Positions 16,815-25,778 are shown, numbered from the stretch's first letter. The stretch is DNA of 64,000 nucleotides from an uncultured Acidimicrobiales bacterium (GCA_937922785.1 CALAJQ010000009.1:74958-138957); one strand, 5' to 3'. Numbers and translations: made by a program. Notes: a model not told the origin generated them from the letters alone.

Positions 16815-19598
16815 ATGAATATTTTTCACAAGATCCTAAAAGCTGGCGACGGTAAGCGTCTAAAGGCGATCAGTGCGGTTGTAGATCCTGTCGCCGCGCT
16901 CGAAAATGAGATTTCGGCCCTCTCCGATAGTGCGCTGCAAGCCAAAACTGGTGAGTTTCGTTCGCGGTTAGATCAAGGAGCCGATCTTGATTCGATCATG
17001 TTCGAGGCCTTTGCAGTAACTCGCGAGGCCGCCAAGCGAGTCATCGGGCAACGTCACTATGACGTCCAGATAATGGGCGGCGCAGCCATGCATTGGGGGT
17101 GGGTTGCCGAAATGAAGACTGGTGAGGGCAAGACCTTGGTCTCGACTCTGCCGGTCTATCTGAACGCCCTGGCGGGCAAAGGCGTCCACGCCATCACCGT
17201 GAATGAATACTTGGCCTCCCGCGACGCAGAGTGGATGGGCGAAATTCACCGCTTTCTCGGCTTGACGGTTGGCCTGGTTGTTCCCAGCGGTTCAACCGAC
17301 TCTGCCTTCAAACGCGCGCAGTACGCCGCTGACGTTACCTACGGCACAAACAACGAGTTTGGCTTCGACTACCTGCGTGACAACATGGCAAGGTCGCTCG
17401 AAGCGATGACCCAGCGAGGTCACAACTATGCAATTGTCGACGAGATCGACTCGATTCTCATCGACGAGGCCCGGACGCCACTGATCATTTCGGGCAAGGT
17501 CGCAGGCGCTGCTGACCTGTATTACAAGTTTGCCGATGTTGCCAAAAGGTTGGTTAGAGACGACCACTATGAGGTTGACGAGGAAAAGCGAATCGTTGCG
17601 ATCATGGACGAAGGCGTAACTCGGGTTGAAGAACTTCTGGACATCACCAACCTGTACGACGGCGTTCAGGGCGACTTGGTTCACCAACTCAACTCCGCTT
17701 TGCGAGCGAAAGAGTTGTTCAAGAAGGACAAGGACTATCTCGTCGCTAACGATGAAGTAAAGATCGTTGATGAGTTCACCGGCCGTGTTCTTGACGGACG
17801 TCGTTGGAGTGACGGTTTACATCAGGCGGTGGAAGCCAAAGAAAAGGTCCGTATCAAGGAAGAGCAGCAGACAATGGCCACGGTCACTCTGCAGAACTAC
17901 TTCCGCATGTACGACAAGTTGTCGGGCATGACCGGAACCGCTTTGGGCGATGCCGCCGAACTTGAGAACACCTACGGTCTTGCGGTTGTTCAGATCCCAA
18001 CGAACAGGCCGTTAGCAAGAATTGACCAGGCCGACTACATCTACAAAACCGAGATGGCAAAGTTTGATGCGGTTGCTGAAGACCTTGAAGAGCGAGTAGC
18101 CAATGGGCAACCTGTTCTTGTTGGTACAGCGTCGGTGGCAAAGTCTGAACTGTTGTCTCACCTGCTTGACAACCGATCGGTTAAGCATGAGGTGCTAAAC
18201 GCAAAGGCCCACTTCCGTGAGGCCGACATCGTGGCCCAGGCGGGTCAGCCCGGGGCTGTCACTGTGGCTACCAACATGGCCGGACGAGGTGTGGACATCA
18301 TCCTTGGCGGCAACGCGGAGAAGCTGGCCGAGCGTGACTTGGCGGCCGAAGGCCTAGAGCCTGATTCTGAAGAGGCCGAGGCTTACCTCCAAAAGCGTCT
18401 CGACCACTGGACAACGATCTGTGAAGAACAGGGCCAACAAGTTAAAGACGCCGGCGGTCTTTATGTTCTTGCCACAGAACGTCACGAGTCTCGCCGAATC
18501 GATGATCAGCTCCGCGGTCGCGCTGGGCGTCAGGGCGAACCGGGTGAAAGTCGGTTTTACCTAAGCCTTGAAGATGACCTCATGCGCATCTTTGCGTCGG
18601 GCGCCATGAGCTGGGTAATGGACAAAGCCATGCCCGACGATGTGCCGATCGAATCCAAAGCTGTGACCAAAAGCGTCGAGCGTGCTCAGCAGACGGTTGA
18701 GCAGCGAAACGCCGAGATCCGCAAGAACGTTCTCAAGTACGACGAAGTCTTTAACCAACAGCGCCAGATCGTCTACGCCCGCCGCATGCAGCTGCTTTCC
18801 CAAGGCGACCTTGAGGAAGACACCGAGGCCGCAATCGATCAGCTGGCCAACGACATTGTTGCCGCCTACACCCAGGACGAACTCGATGACACTTGGGATC
18901 TTGATGGGTTACACACAGAGCTGAACACCTTTTGGGGCACCAAACTTGAGGTGAAAGACCTTGAACAGGCGGGGAACCTTCGCGAGCTGTCAGCCATGAT
19001 TGCCGAGGACGGGCACGAGCATTACGCCGCCAAGGAGGATGAGGTCGGCACTGAAATGATGCGTAAGGTCGAGAGGCAAATCATGTTGCAGCTGACCGAC
19101 CAGCGGTGGCGAGAGCACCTCACCGACATGGACGCTCTACGCGACGGCATCAGCTTGCGGGCGATGGGTCAGAAAGACCCGTTGACCGAGTGGCAGCGCG
19201 AGGGGTTTGACCTCTTCTCAGACATGATGTCTGGCATCAACCAGGACTATGTCCGCTATGTGATGCACGTGCAAGTTACGGCTCCAGAACCAGCGCCTGC
19301 TGCCCCCTCGATCACTGCCGATTCTGCTGCGGCCAAAGCTAGTTCAAGCTCTGGCAGTTCAAGCTCAAGCGCTCGACCGGCAACCGGCAAGCCCAAACGC
19401 GTTGCACAACCGGTCGCTACCGAACTGACTGCTGGCCGCGCCGACACCTCAGCCATAACAGGGGGAGCCTCTGCTCAGCCTGAACCAGAGGAGCCTGCAA
19501 ACAAGACCGTCGTGAAAGACGAGTGGGATAAAACACCGCGGAACGCTCCCTGTCCGTGTGGAAGCGGCAAAAAGTTCAAGCAGTGCCACGCTAGATAG
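16815..19598 (+). CDS. secA: preprotein translocase ATPase SecA
   Basis: 927-aa motor of Sec protein export. Walker A KTGEGKTL at 101-108, Walker B/DEAD region VDEIDSILIDEAR near 206-218, GMTGTA, the second nucleotide domain with NMAGRGVDI, QLRGRAGRQG, and a long helical scaffold. After residue 815 a Ser/Ala/Pro-rich linker leads to a C-terminal SEC-C zinc motif (CPCGSGKKFKQCH). The complete domain set marks it as the housekeeping SecA1 type. It begins 69 bp after hpf and ends 14 bp before prfB, so the three may share transcripts. Confidence 0.97.
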   Translation: MNIFHKILKAGDGKRLKAISAVVDPVAALENEISALSDSALQAKTGEFRSRLDQGADLDSIMFEAFAVTREAAKRVIGQRHYDVQIMGGAAMHWGWVAEMKTGEGKTLVSTLPVYLNALAGKGVHAITVNEYLASRDAEWMGEIHRFLGLTVGLVVPSGSTDSAFKRAQYAADVTYGTNNEFGFDYLRDNMARSLEAMTQRGHNYAIVDEIDSILIDEARTPLIISGKVAGAADLYYKFADVAKRLVRDDHYEVDEEKRIVAIMDEGVTRVEELLDITNLYDGVQGDLVHQLNSALRAKELFKKDKDYLVANDEVKIVDEFTGRVLDGRRWSDGLHQAVEAKEKVRIKEEQQTMATVTLQNYFRMYDKLSGMTGTALGDAAELENTYGLAVVQIPTNRPLARIDQADYIYKTEMAKFDAVAEDLEERVANGQPVLVGTASVAKSELLSHLLDNRSVKHEVLNAKAHFREADIVAQAGQPGAVTVATNMAGRGVDIILGGNAEKLAERDLAAEGLEPDSEEAEAYLQKRLDHWTTICEEQGQQVKDAGGLYVLATERHESRRIDDQLRGRAGRQGEPGESRFYLSLEDDLMRIFASGAMSWVMDKAMPDDVPIESKAVTKSVERAQQTVEQRNAEIRKNVLKYDEVFNQQRQIVYARRMQLLSQGDLEEDTEAAIDQLANDIVAAYTQDELDDTWDLDGLHTELNTFWGTKLEVKDLEQAGNLRELSAMIAEDGHEHYAAKEDEVGTEMMRKVERQIMLQLTDQRWREHLTDMDALRDGISLRAMGQKDPLTEWQREGFDLFSDMMSGINQDYVRYVMHVQVTAPEPAPAAPSITADSAAAKASSSSGSSSSSARPATGKPKRVAQPVATELTAGRADTSAITGGASAQPEPEEPANKTVVKDEWDKTPRNAPCPCGSGKKFKQCHAR

Positions 19599-19612
19599 AG
19601 TCTCTAGCCACC

Positions 19613-20719
19613 ATGGCCGATCTCACTGAAGCGCTAGGCGCCCTGCGAACTGAACTTGCCGAAGCCGAGGAATACCTTCGCGTGCCTGAACTTCGCGCCC
19701 GCCTGCCTCAGCTGGAGACCGAGATGGGGCGACCCGACCTGTGGGATGACGCCGAGCGGGCTAAAGGTGTGCAGACTGAGTACAGAGCGGTCAAGGACGA
19801 CCTCGAGCTGTATGACCATCTGGACACTTCGATCTCTGATGTTGAGACTCTTTGGGAGCTTGGCAAAGAAGAAGGCGACGAAGCATCGGTGGTTGAAGCT
19901 GAAAAGATGATTGAAGATCTCGCCGCTGAGTTTTCTCGGCTAGAGCTTCGGGCCTTGTTCACCGGCACCTACGACGAAGGTGATGCCCTTTGTGAAATCC
20001 ATTCCGGTGCTGGCGGCACCGACTCACAAGACTGGGCCGAGATGATGTTCAAGATGTACAAGCGTTGGGCTGATGCCAAAGGCTTTACTTGCACCATCGA
20101 AGACTGGAGTGAAGGCCAGGAGGCCGGTATCACTGCGGCTACCTTCACTATCTCTGGCCGTTACGCGTACGGAATGCTTCAGGCCGAACGGGGCGTGCAT
20201 CGTCTCGTTCGAATCTCCCCGTTTGACTCCCAAGCTCGGCGTCACACAGCGTTTTCCTCCTTTAGCGTGTGGCCCGTTATCGAAGACGCAGCGAATCAGG
20301 TGGACATCGATGACAAGGATCTCCGAGTTGATGTGTTCCGGTCATCAGGAGCTGGCGGTCAGCACGTCAACACCACCGATTCCGCCGTCCGAATTACTCA
20401 CCTGCCAACTGGCATCGTTGTGAGCTGTCAGCAGGAACGTTCCCAACACCAAAACAAAGATCGCTGTATGCAGCAACTGGCATCAAAGCTGGTTGATCTT
20501 GAGCATCAAAAGCGTGAAGAGAAACTGGCCGAAGAAGCGGGCGCCTCAAAGAGCACCGAATGGGGCTCGCAGATTCGTTCCTATGTCCTGCAGCCATATC
20601 AACAGGTAAAAGACGAGAGAAGTGGGTTCACTTCAGGCAACCCAGACGCAGTGCTCGGAGCTGGCGCTGTTGATGAATTCATGGAGGCGTGGTTGAGATG
20701 GCGTCGAGCTGGCGCTTAG
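19613..20719 (+). CDS. prfB: peptide chain release factor 2
   Basis: 368-aa class I release factor reading UAA and UGA. The codon-recognition tripeptide SPF is at 202-204, and the catalytic GGQ at 248-250 in RSSGAGGQHVNTTDSAVR. The N-terminal helical domain is complete. The reading frame is continuous from ATG 19613, so the autoregulatory +1 programmed frameshift known from many other prfB genes is absent. Position after secA and before ftsE follows the actinobacterial order. Confidence 0.96.
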   Translation: MADLTEALGALRTELAEAEEYLRVPELRARLPQLETEMGRPDLWDDAERAKGVQTEYRAVKDDLELYDHLDTSISDVETLWELGKEEGDEASVVEAEKMIEDLAAEFSRLELRALFTGTYDEGDALCEIHSGAGGTDSQDWAEMMFKMYKRWADAKGFTCTIEDWSEGQEAGITAATFTISGRYAYGMLQAERGVHRLVRISPFDSQARRHTAFSSFSVWPVIEDAANQVDIDDKDLRVDVFRSSGAGGQHVNTTDSAVRITHLPTGIVVSCQQERSQHQNKDRCMQQLASKLVDLEHQKREEKLAEEAGASKSTEWGSQIRSYVLQPYQQVKDERSGFTSGNPDAVLGAGAVDEFMEAWLRWRRAGA

Positions 20720-20801
20720 TAGCCCGTCTCCTGAACTATCCTGACTCGCTGGCGCCAAAAAGCCTGTGTAATAGCGGCCAAGATGCGCTTAGAGGTTCTT
20801 C

Positions 20802-21479
20802 ATGATCAAGCTTGAAAACGTAACCAAGGAATACCAAGGGTCAAATATCGCGCTGCGCGATGCCAGCGCCGATATTGCAAAAGGCGAGTTTGTGTTCTTG
20901 GTGGGACCTTCAGGCTCGGGCAAGTCAACCTTCTTGCGGCTATTGAACAAGCAGGAAGAGCCCGATGAGGGCCGAATTTTTGTAGCTGGCAAAGACATTG
21001 GGGAATTGAGCAACTGGAAGGTTCCAATGTTGCGCCGCAACATCGGTTGTGTCTTTCAGGACTTCAAGCTGCTTCCAAGCCGGACAGTTGCAGAAAACGT
21101 CAGCTTTGCCCTTGAGGTGATCGGTCGGCCTCGGCACGTGATTAAGTCTCAAGTGCCGGCGATCTGTGAATTGGTTGGCCTTGGAGATAAGACCGAGAAG
21201 TATCCTGACCAGCTTTCTGGCGGCGAGCAGCAACGAGTGTCGATCGCCCGAGCATTCGTTAACCGGCCCCTGATTCTTCTTGCGGATGAGCCAACTGGAA
21301 ACCTTGATCCACAAACAGCGAACGGCATCATGCGGCTTTTGGACAGGATCAACAAGACGGGCACCACGGTAGTGATGGCCACTCACGACCGAGGCATTGT
21401 TGACACGATGCGTCGCCGGGTTATCGAGCTGTCTAACGGTTCGATCGTTCGAGATCAAAGCCGCGGTGTGTATGAGTAG
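20802..21479 (+). CDS. ftsE: cell division ATP-binding protein FtsE
   Basis: 225-aa ABC ATPase that with FtsX signals to peptidoglycan hydrolases at the septum. Walker A GPSGSGKS at 35-42, Q-loop region VFQDFKLLP, signature LSGGEQQR, Walker [15 protein letters not shown], and the switch histidine in MATHDRG. The ATG at 20802 opens the normal MIKLENV start. Eighty-two bases separate it from prfB. Downstream it is separated from ftsX by an unusual set of 15-bp tandem repeats that begins inside its stop codon region. Confidence 0.96.
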   Translation: MIKLENVTKEYQGSNIALRDASADIAKGEFVFLVGPSGSGKSTFLRLLNKQEEPDEGRIFVAGKDIGELSNWKVPMLRRNIGCVFQDFKLLPSRTVAENVSFALEVIGRPRHVIKSQVPAICELVGLGDKTEKYPDQLSGGEQQRVSIARAFVNRPLILLADEPTGNLDPQTANGIMRLLDRINKTGTTVVMATHDRGIVDTMRRRVIELSNGSIVRDQSRGVYE

Positions 21480-21565
21480 ATCCCTAGTAAGTAGATCCCT
21501 AGTAAGTAGAGCGCCAACAAATAGAGCGCGAGTAAGTGGAGCCTTAGACAGAAGAGCGGAACGCT
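21476..21565 (+). repeat. 15-bp imperfect tandem repeat between ftsE and ftsX
   Basis: Six 15-base units in register: two identical gtagatccctagtaa copies (21476-21490, 21491-21505), then gtagagcgccaacaa, atagagcgcgagtaa, gtggagccttagaca and a final degenerate gaagagcggaacgct just before the ftsX ATG at 21567. The first unit overlaps the ftsE stop. Divergence increases toward ftsX. The units carry several stop codons and purine-rich GAGCG stretches, and the last contains the likely ftsX ribosome-binding site. Confidence 0.85.
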
Positions 21566-21566
21566 A

Positions 21567-22460
21567 ATGGCTATCAGAATGGACTACGTTGCCCGCGAGA
21601 CCGGCAACAACCTGATCCGAAATCCATCGTTAACCATCGCCACTGTCCTCACAGTGGCCGTGAGTTTGGCCCTCTTGGGCGCAGCGTTGGTTATCCAACA
21701 AGGAGTAAGTGGTCTAAACGGCAGCTTCGAAGATGATGTCGAGTTCATTGTGTGGATGGTGAACGATGCCGACCAAGAGCAGGTTGCCTCGGTCGACTCG
21801 GCGTTGGCTTCAAGTCCGGGCGTGAAGGACCATAGGTTTGTCAACCAGGCCGAGACTTACGCCGAATTCGAGAGTTTCTGGAAAGAATCACCAGAGGTAC
21901 TCGATACGGTCTCGCCTGGAGACTTGCCGACCTCGTTCCGGGTGGTGCCTGAAATCCCAGACTTGGCCGTTGTGGAAAGCCTTGGGGCCGAGTTTGAGGG
22001 CCAACCGGGTGTGCTCAAGGTGGACTTCGCGGCCGACTACATCAAGCGGTTGAATCAGTTCTCATCAGCGGCGTCGCTGACTATGAGCATCGCGGCGTTC
22101 GCCTCAGCTCTGGCGTCTTCGTTGTTGATGTACAACACGATCAGGACCGCTCTGTTCGCTCGCAGGCGAGAAGTAGAAGTGATGCGGCTGGTCGGAGCAA
22201 CCAACTGGTTCATCCGAATTCCGTTCATGCTGGAAGGTCTTATTCAGGGCCTAGTGGGAGCCATGTTCTCAGCTATTGGCGTTTGGGCACTGGCTCGAAC
22301 AATTAGGGACGTCATTTTCAAGAGCGGTTTCGGTCTGTTCGATAGTTTTGCCCTGACCAACAGCCAGCTCTTGCCAATAGCGATCATCTTGCTTGTTTCA
22401 GGTGCTGCTATCGGCGCGCTTGGTTCGGGCGTTGCGGTAACTCGTTACCTAGACGCCTAA
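21567..22460 (+). CDS. ftsX: cell division protein FtsX
   Basis: 297-aa FtsX-type permease: cytoplasmic N-terminus, first span about 20-43 (LTIATVLTVAVSLALLGAALVI), an extracytoplasmic domain of about 120 residues, then three spans with the FtsX motif RREVEVMRLVGATNWFIRIPFMLEG between spans 2 and 3. It partners FtsE to gate septal peptidoglycan hydrolases. Its 3' end overlaps the oppositely oriented azlD gene by 12 bp. Confidence 0.95.
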   Translation: MAIRMDYVARETGNNLIRNPSLTIATVLTVAVSLALLGAALVIQQGVSGLNGSFEDDVEFIVWMVNDADQEQVASVDSALASSPGVKDHRFVNQAETYAEFESFWKESPEVLDTVSPGDLPTSFRVVPEIPDLAVVESLGAEFEGQPGVLKVDFAADYIKRLNQFSSAASLTMSIAAFASALASSLLMYNTIRTALFARRREVEVMRLVGATNWFIRIPFMLEGLIQGLVGAMFSAIGVWALARTIRDVIFKSGFGLFDSFALTNSQLLPIAIILLVSGAAIGALGSGVAVTRYLDA

Positions 22461-22757
22461 GGCTCGTAAGCCTGCCGTTGTTGCTGCGGCGATTAGTACG
22501 ACTGGCCCAAACGATGCGCCGCGCCACACCGCCAGCGCTCCCACCAAAACGCCGCCAAGACGAGCGTCAACTGTGAGCTGACCTTCTGAGTCGGTGAACG
22601 TTTGAATCACGATTAGGCCAGCCAGCAGCGCTGGAGGAAGCAGACGGGCCAGCGCGATTGTGCGATCAGATGTGATCAAGCGGCCCAGGCCAAGCGTGCC
22701 GGCAACTTTGAAGCCGAACGACCCCGCCGCTATCAACAATAGAACTGACCAGCTCAT
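22449..22757 (-). CDS. azlD: AzlD-family branched-chain amino acid export subunit
   Basis: 102-aa protein with four membrane spans, starting MSWSVLLLIAAGSFGFKVAG. Composition, length and the LPPALLAGLIVIQTF segment match AzlD, the small partner of the AzlCD branched-chain amino acid exporter. The start ATG 22757 lies 7 bp downstream of the azlC stop, so the two are coupled. The frame is open further upstream within azlC, but the extension has no AzlD features. Confidence 0.85.
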   Translation of the reverse strand: MSWSVLLLIAAGSFGFKVAGTLGLGRLITSDRTIALARLLPPALLAGLIVIQTFTDSEGQLTVDARLGGVLVGALAVWRGASFGPVVLIAAATTAGLRALGV

Positions 22758-22764
22758 CTGTGTC

Positions 22765-23493
22765 TCACGATCTTGTCTCGGGGTTGACGGCTTCTTCAGG
22801 ATCAGGGGGTGGCCCGGCCACCAGCAGCGCAACCACAGCGCCACTAGCGGCGAGAAGGATCGGTAGTCCGGGTTCGGTGAACGGAATGGCAACAGCCGCA
22901 ACGACCGCGCCGACCGTTGCAGCCAACAAGCCTGGTCGATGTTTCAGCCCCGGCGCCATGAGCGCTATGAAACCTGCCGGAAAGGCGCCGTCCAGACCGA
23001 ATGTTGCCGGGTCGCCCATTGCGTTGCCTCCGACTGCCCCCAGCAACGTGCTGAGATTCCAAAAGAAGAAAACTGATAGACCACCCGCCCAAAAGGCCGG
23101 TTCGCGATCTTGTGGTTTTGTCTGTCCCACCGCCAAGGCCGTGGATTCGTCAATTGTCAAATGGGCGCCAAGCACTCGCTTAGGTAGCGACCCGCGCACA
23201 AACTGGCTGACCGTCATGCCGTACAGACCGTTGCGGGCGGCCAGCAGCAGAGCGGAACCAGCGGCACTGATGGGGGAGCCGCCAGCGCCCAGCACCCCTA
23301 CGGCTGCGTACTGAGAGGCACCGGTAAACACCAACAAAGACATCACACAGGTCTGAGCAACGGAAAGACCGCTAGCCACTGACAACACACCAAATCCGGC
23401 GCCGAAGAGCCCGGTGGCAGCGCCGATCACGATGCCGTCGCGCACGTAGCCGCTTCTGAGATGGTTTAGGTTGGCATCTGAAGGTCGGGTCAC
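22765..23493 (-). CDS. azlC: AzlC-family branched-chain amino acid export permease
   Basis: 242-aa large subunit of an AzlCD exporter. After a short polar start it shows IVIGAATGLFGAGFGVLSVASGLSVAQTCVMSLLVFTGASQYAAVGVLGAGG, the family's most conserved N-terminal stretch (quoted in parts), with SQYA and later RNGLYGM. About seven spans. GTG at 23493 is chosen; frames further upstream overlap the divergent enoyl-CoA hydratase start. Family members export valine, leucine, isoleucine or analogues; the actual substrate here is not shown. Confidence 0.85.
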   Translation of the reverse strand: MTRPSDANLNHLRSGYVRDGIVIGAATGLFGAGFGVLSVASGLSVAQTCVMSLLVFTGASQYAAVGVLGAGGSPISAAGSALLLAARNGLYGMTVSQFVRGSLPKRVLGAHLTIDESTALAVGQTKPQDREPAFWAGGLSVFFFWNLSTLLGAVGGNAMGDPATFGLDGAFPAGFIALMAPGLKHRPGLLAATVGAVVAAVAIPFTEPGLPILLAASGAVVALLVAGPPPDPEEAVNPETRS

Positions 23494-23553
23494 TTGTCTC
23501 CGAGTGCTTGGTGGAATGGCGTCGACGCCGTTTGAGAGGCTAAACCAGCAGGT

Positions 23554-24411
23554 GTGGACTACGAGCAGATTAAATATACGGTCAACGGGCACATCGGGAC
23601 GATCACCCTCAATCGACCCGACCGCCTTAACGCTTTCACCCGGGAGATGGGCGCTGAGATAATAAGTGCATTCGACGAGGTCGACGCCGATGACAACGTC
23701 CGAGTTGTGGTTGTTACCGGTGAAGGTAGGGGATTCTGCGCCGGCGCCGACCTTGCCGCGGCCGGCGAGGACACCTTCAACGCTGCTGCCCGAGGCCGAG
23801 ATCCGGACAAGGTGAATCGAGATGGGGGAGGTTTGGTATCGCTTCGAATTTTCAACTCAACCACCCCCGTCATCGGAGCGATAAATGGCCCAGCCGTGGG
23901 CGTCGGTATAACGATGACCCTGCCCATGGACATCCGGCTTGCTTCTGCGAGTGCGCGTATTGGTTTTGTTTTCAACCGTCGGGGCTTGGTTCCCGAGGCG
24001 GCGTCGTCATGGTTCCTGCCCCGTCTAGTAGGCATCTCAAAGGCGCTTGAATGGTGTTACAGCGGCCGCGTGTTCGGTGCGCCCGAAGCGGCTGATGCTG
24101 GGCTAGTAACAACAGTTCCAGATGATGAGATTCTCGATCGCGCGTATGAGATGGCTGGCGAAATTGCCACCTACGCATCGCCAGTCTCAGCGGCCCTGAC
24201 CAGGCAAATGCTGTGGCGAGGACTTACCTTTGACCATCCGATGCAAGCGCACAAGGTCGATAGCCGGGCTATCCAGGCTCTTGGTGAGCTGGCAGATGTG
24301 AAAGAGGGCGTCAGCAGCTTCTTGGAAAAACGGGCGCCAGAGTGGACACTAAACCCCACCGAAGACACTCCAGAAATCTTCCCCGAGTGGGAGGAACCGA
24401 CCTTCCGTTAG
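23554..24411 (+). CDS. enoyl-CoA hydratase/isomerase family protein
   Basis: 285-aa crotonase-fold enzyme. GHIGTITLNRPDRLNAFT opens the fold, GFCAGADLAAAG is the oxyanion-hole motif, GPAVGVGITMTLPMDIRLAS the second oxyanion strand, and RRGLVPEAASSWFLPRLVG carries the glutamate usually needed for hydration (PEAASS). The substrate is an acyl-CoA but its chain is not predictable. GTG start at 23554, divergent from azlC across 60 bp. No other beta-oxidation gene is adjacent. Confidence 0.88.
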   Translation: MDYEQIKYTVNGHIGTITLNRPDRLNAFTREMGAEIISAFDEVDADDNVRVVVVTGEGRGFCAGADLAAAGEDTFNAAARGRDPDKVNRDGGGLVSLRIFNSTTPVIGAINGPAVGVGITMTLPMDIRLASASARIGFVFNRRGLVPEAASSWFLPRLVGISKALEWCYSGRVFGAPEAADAGLVTTVPDDEILDRAYEMAGEIATYASPVSAALTRQMLWRGLTFDHPMQAHKVDSRAIQALGELADVKEGVSSFLEKRAPEWTLNPTEDTPEIFPEWEEPTFR

Positions 24412-24502
24412 GCCCCGTTACGATTCAAGTCTTATCGCGGCTGATGCCGCCCTTCTCATTGCGGTTAGCACCGCCGGAAAATTCCAAAATAAGGAACCCC
24501 GG

Positions 24503-24730
24503 ATGTGCGATAAATCGGAATTTGTGGAGGCGTTTGTTAGGCGCCATTACAGCACCGAACTACTTGATGTTGATGCTAATTGCATTAGGTTGATTAATGG
24601 TACGGAAATATTCACATACAGCCTTTATGTGGAGCTGGACAGAACTTGCGATGCTCAATGGGCCTCCGTAGTCGAACATTGGTTTTCCATGTTGGATCTA
24701 ATACGTGCGCGGATCGCCGATACCGGCTGA
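24503..24730 (+). CDS. small orphan protein, hypothetical
   Basis: 75-aa acidic soluble protein starting MCDKSEFVEAFVRRHYSTELLDVDANCIRL. It is markedly more AT-rich than its neighbours and has no family I recognise. A purine-rich aaggaa lies about 10 bp before the ATG at 24503, which supports translation. No membrane span or signal peptide. It could be recently acquired. A terminator-like hairpin follows at 24780. It might also be a non-coding open frame; the coding call is moderate. Confidence 0.45.
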   Translation: MCDKSEFVEAFVRRHYSTELLDVDANCIRLINGTEIFTYSLYVELDRTCDAQWASVVEHWFSMLDLIRARIADTG

Positions 24731-24779
24731 CCAGTAATGCAAGCTTTGGCCGCTGGTAGATGTAGCCTCTTTGTCGGGT

Positions 24780-24811
24780 GCAGGTGGGAAGCGTCGCCCC
24801 TTCTCACCTGC
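24780..24811 (+). terminator. intrinsic-terminator-like hairpin
   Basis: gcaggtgggaag at 24780-24791 pairs with cttctcacctgc at 24800-24811: 12 pairs with one G-U, loop of 8. It is followed by gcctttagt, only weakly T-rich. It sits 50 bp after the small orphan gene and before the Popeye-like gene, fitting the end of the upstream transcript. Confidence 0.55.
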
Positions 24812-24855
24812 GCCTTTAGTCAACTAGCCCGAGGTGGAGTATCCTCGGATCGCTG

Positions 24856-25506
24856 TTGGCACATGGGGGACATGCTTTGGATGGCGATGACGTAGTACTG
24901 AACTTCACCTACTTCTTGTATGTGGTCGCACCTCTGGTGAAAGACGAATTGTGGCTACGAGTGCTGTTGATGTGCAGCAGCTGCGGCTTTGCTTTGTGGG
25001 CAGTGCTGATCGAAAACAACTACACGCTTGTTTGGAATCTGTTGTTCTTGCTTGTGAGCCTTCGGAGCATCTATCGAATCGTCACCGAACGTCGGCCTCA
25101 TGTTCTTAGCGAAGCGCAAGAGCGTGTACGTAGCCGTCTGTTCCCAGAGATGTCTGGCCGAGACTTTCAGAAGTTCTGGGACCTCGGAGAAGACCATCAC
25201 GCAGTCGGTGAACAGCTAACTGTTCTTGGGGAGCCAGTGAACGATTTCTGGGTGTTTGTGGACGGTGAGATTTATGTGGACTTGTCGCACGGACGCGTCA
25301 ATCTCAAACCAGTGGACACCATTGGCGGAGTGTCCTACATCATGGGGGAACAAGAGCTGGCGACCGCATCGGTTTTTGCCGTAAATGCCCACCTGAGAGT
25401 GTGGGGCAAGGTTCGTTTGCGGGCACTTGCCCATACCCACCCTGAGCTGAACGCTCCCTTCTTGAGCGGCCTAGGCCGAGGCTTGGCCAACAAGATGCAG
25501 CACTAG
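24856..25506 (+). CDS. Popeye-domain-like membrane protein
   Basis: 216-aa protein with three membrane spans (about 13-27, 33-52, 56-74), then ERRPHVLSEAQERVRSRLFPEMSGRDFQKF at 78-107 and a beta-rich cyclic-nucleotide-binding-like fold (about 110-216). The order of a short polar N-terminus, three spans, an RRP motif, a K/RLF helix and a cNMP-like domain ending VWGKVRLRAL...LARGLANKMQ-type helix matches POPDC (Popeye) proteins, cAMP effectors best known from animals. The animal phosphate-binding motifs are not clearly conserved, so ligand binding is uncertain. TTG start at 24856; the next in-frame option is TTG 24877. No cyclase is visible nearby. Confidence 0.65.
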   Translation: MAHGGHALDGDDVVLNFTYFLYVVAPLVKDELWLRVLLMCSSCGFALWAVLIENNYTLVWNLLFLLVSLRSIYRIVTERRPHVLSEAQERVRSRLFPEMSGRDFQKFWDLGEDHHAVGEQLTVLGEPVNDFWVFVDGEIYVDLSHGRVNLKPVDTIGGVSYIMGEQELATASVFAVNAHLRVWGKVRLRALAHTHPELNAPFLSGLGRGLANKMQH

Positions 25507-25544
25507 CGATTCGATGAAGCCGAACTGCAAGGTGTTGCTGTAAC

Positions 25545-25778
25545 GTGCGTTCCATGGAAACTGAGAAACTTCCGCTTCGCCAGGCGTTCTTTGGCCTGAT
25601 CTTTGCCGCACTGTTTGTGGTAGCGGGCGCAATTGCGGTCTCGGCCTCATATGGCAACGAGGGCGGAGACCCCTATGGCACTGGCCATTCTGAAGACGGC
25701 GATCATTCAGAAAAAGATGATGACCATTCAGAGGACGGCGAAAGTCACGATGAAGACGGCGAAGACGGCGACAGCTAG
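25545..25778 (+). CDS. single-span membrane protein with acidic His/Asp tail
   Basis: 77-aa protein: short charged N-terminus, one membrane span (about 14-35, AFFGLIFAALFVVAGAIAVSAS), and a tail of about 40 residues made almost only of Gly, Asp, Glu, His and Ser, with repeated HSED/HDED-type units. The GTG at 25545 has an AAGGTG about 10 bp upstream; an in-frame ATG at 25554 is the alternative. The tail would face outside and could bind divalent metals (inference from composition). No family recognised. It follows the Popeye-like gene by 38 bp and may be cotranscribed with it. Confidence 0.55.
   Translation: MRSMETEKLPLRQAFFGLIFAALFVVAGAIAVSASYGNEGGDPYGTGHSEDGDHSEKDDDHSEDGESHDEDGEDGDS

Noticed and set aside
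19613-20719. Programmed frameshift in prfB
   Set aside because: The frame is continuous with all RF2 motifs; there is no internal in-frame stop or slippery CTT-TGA site to bypass.
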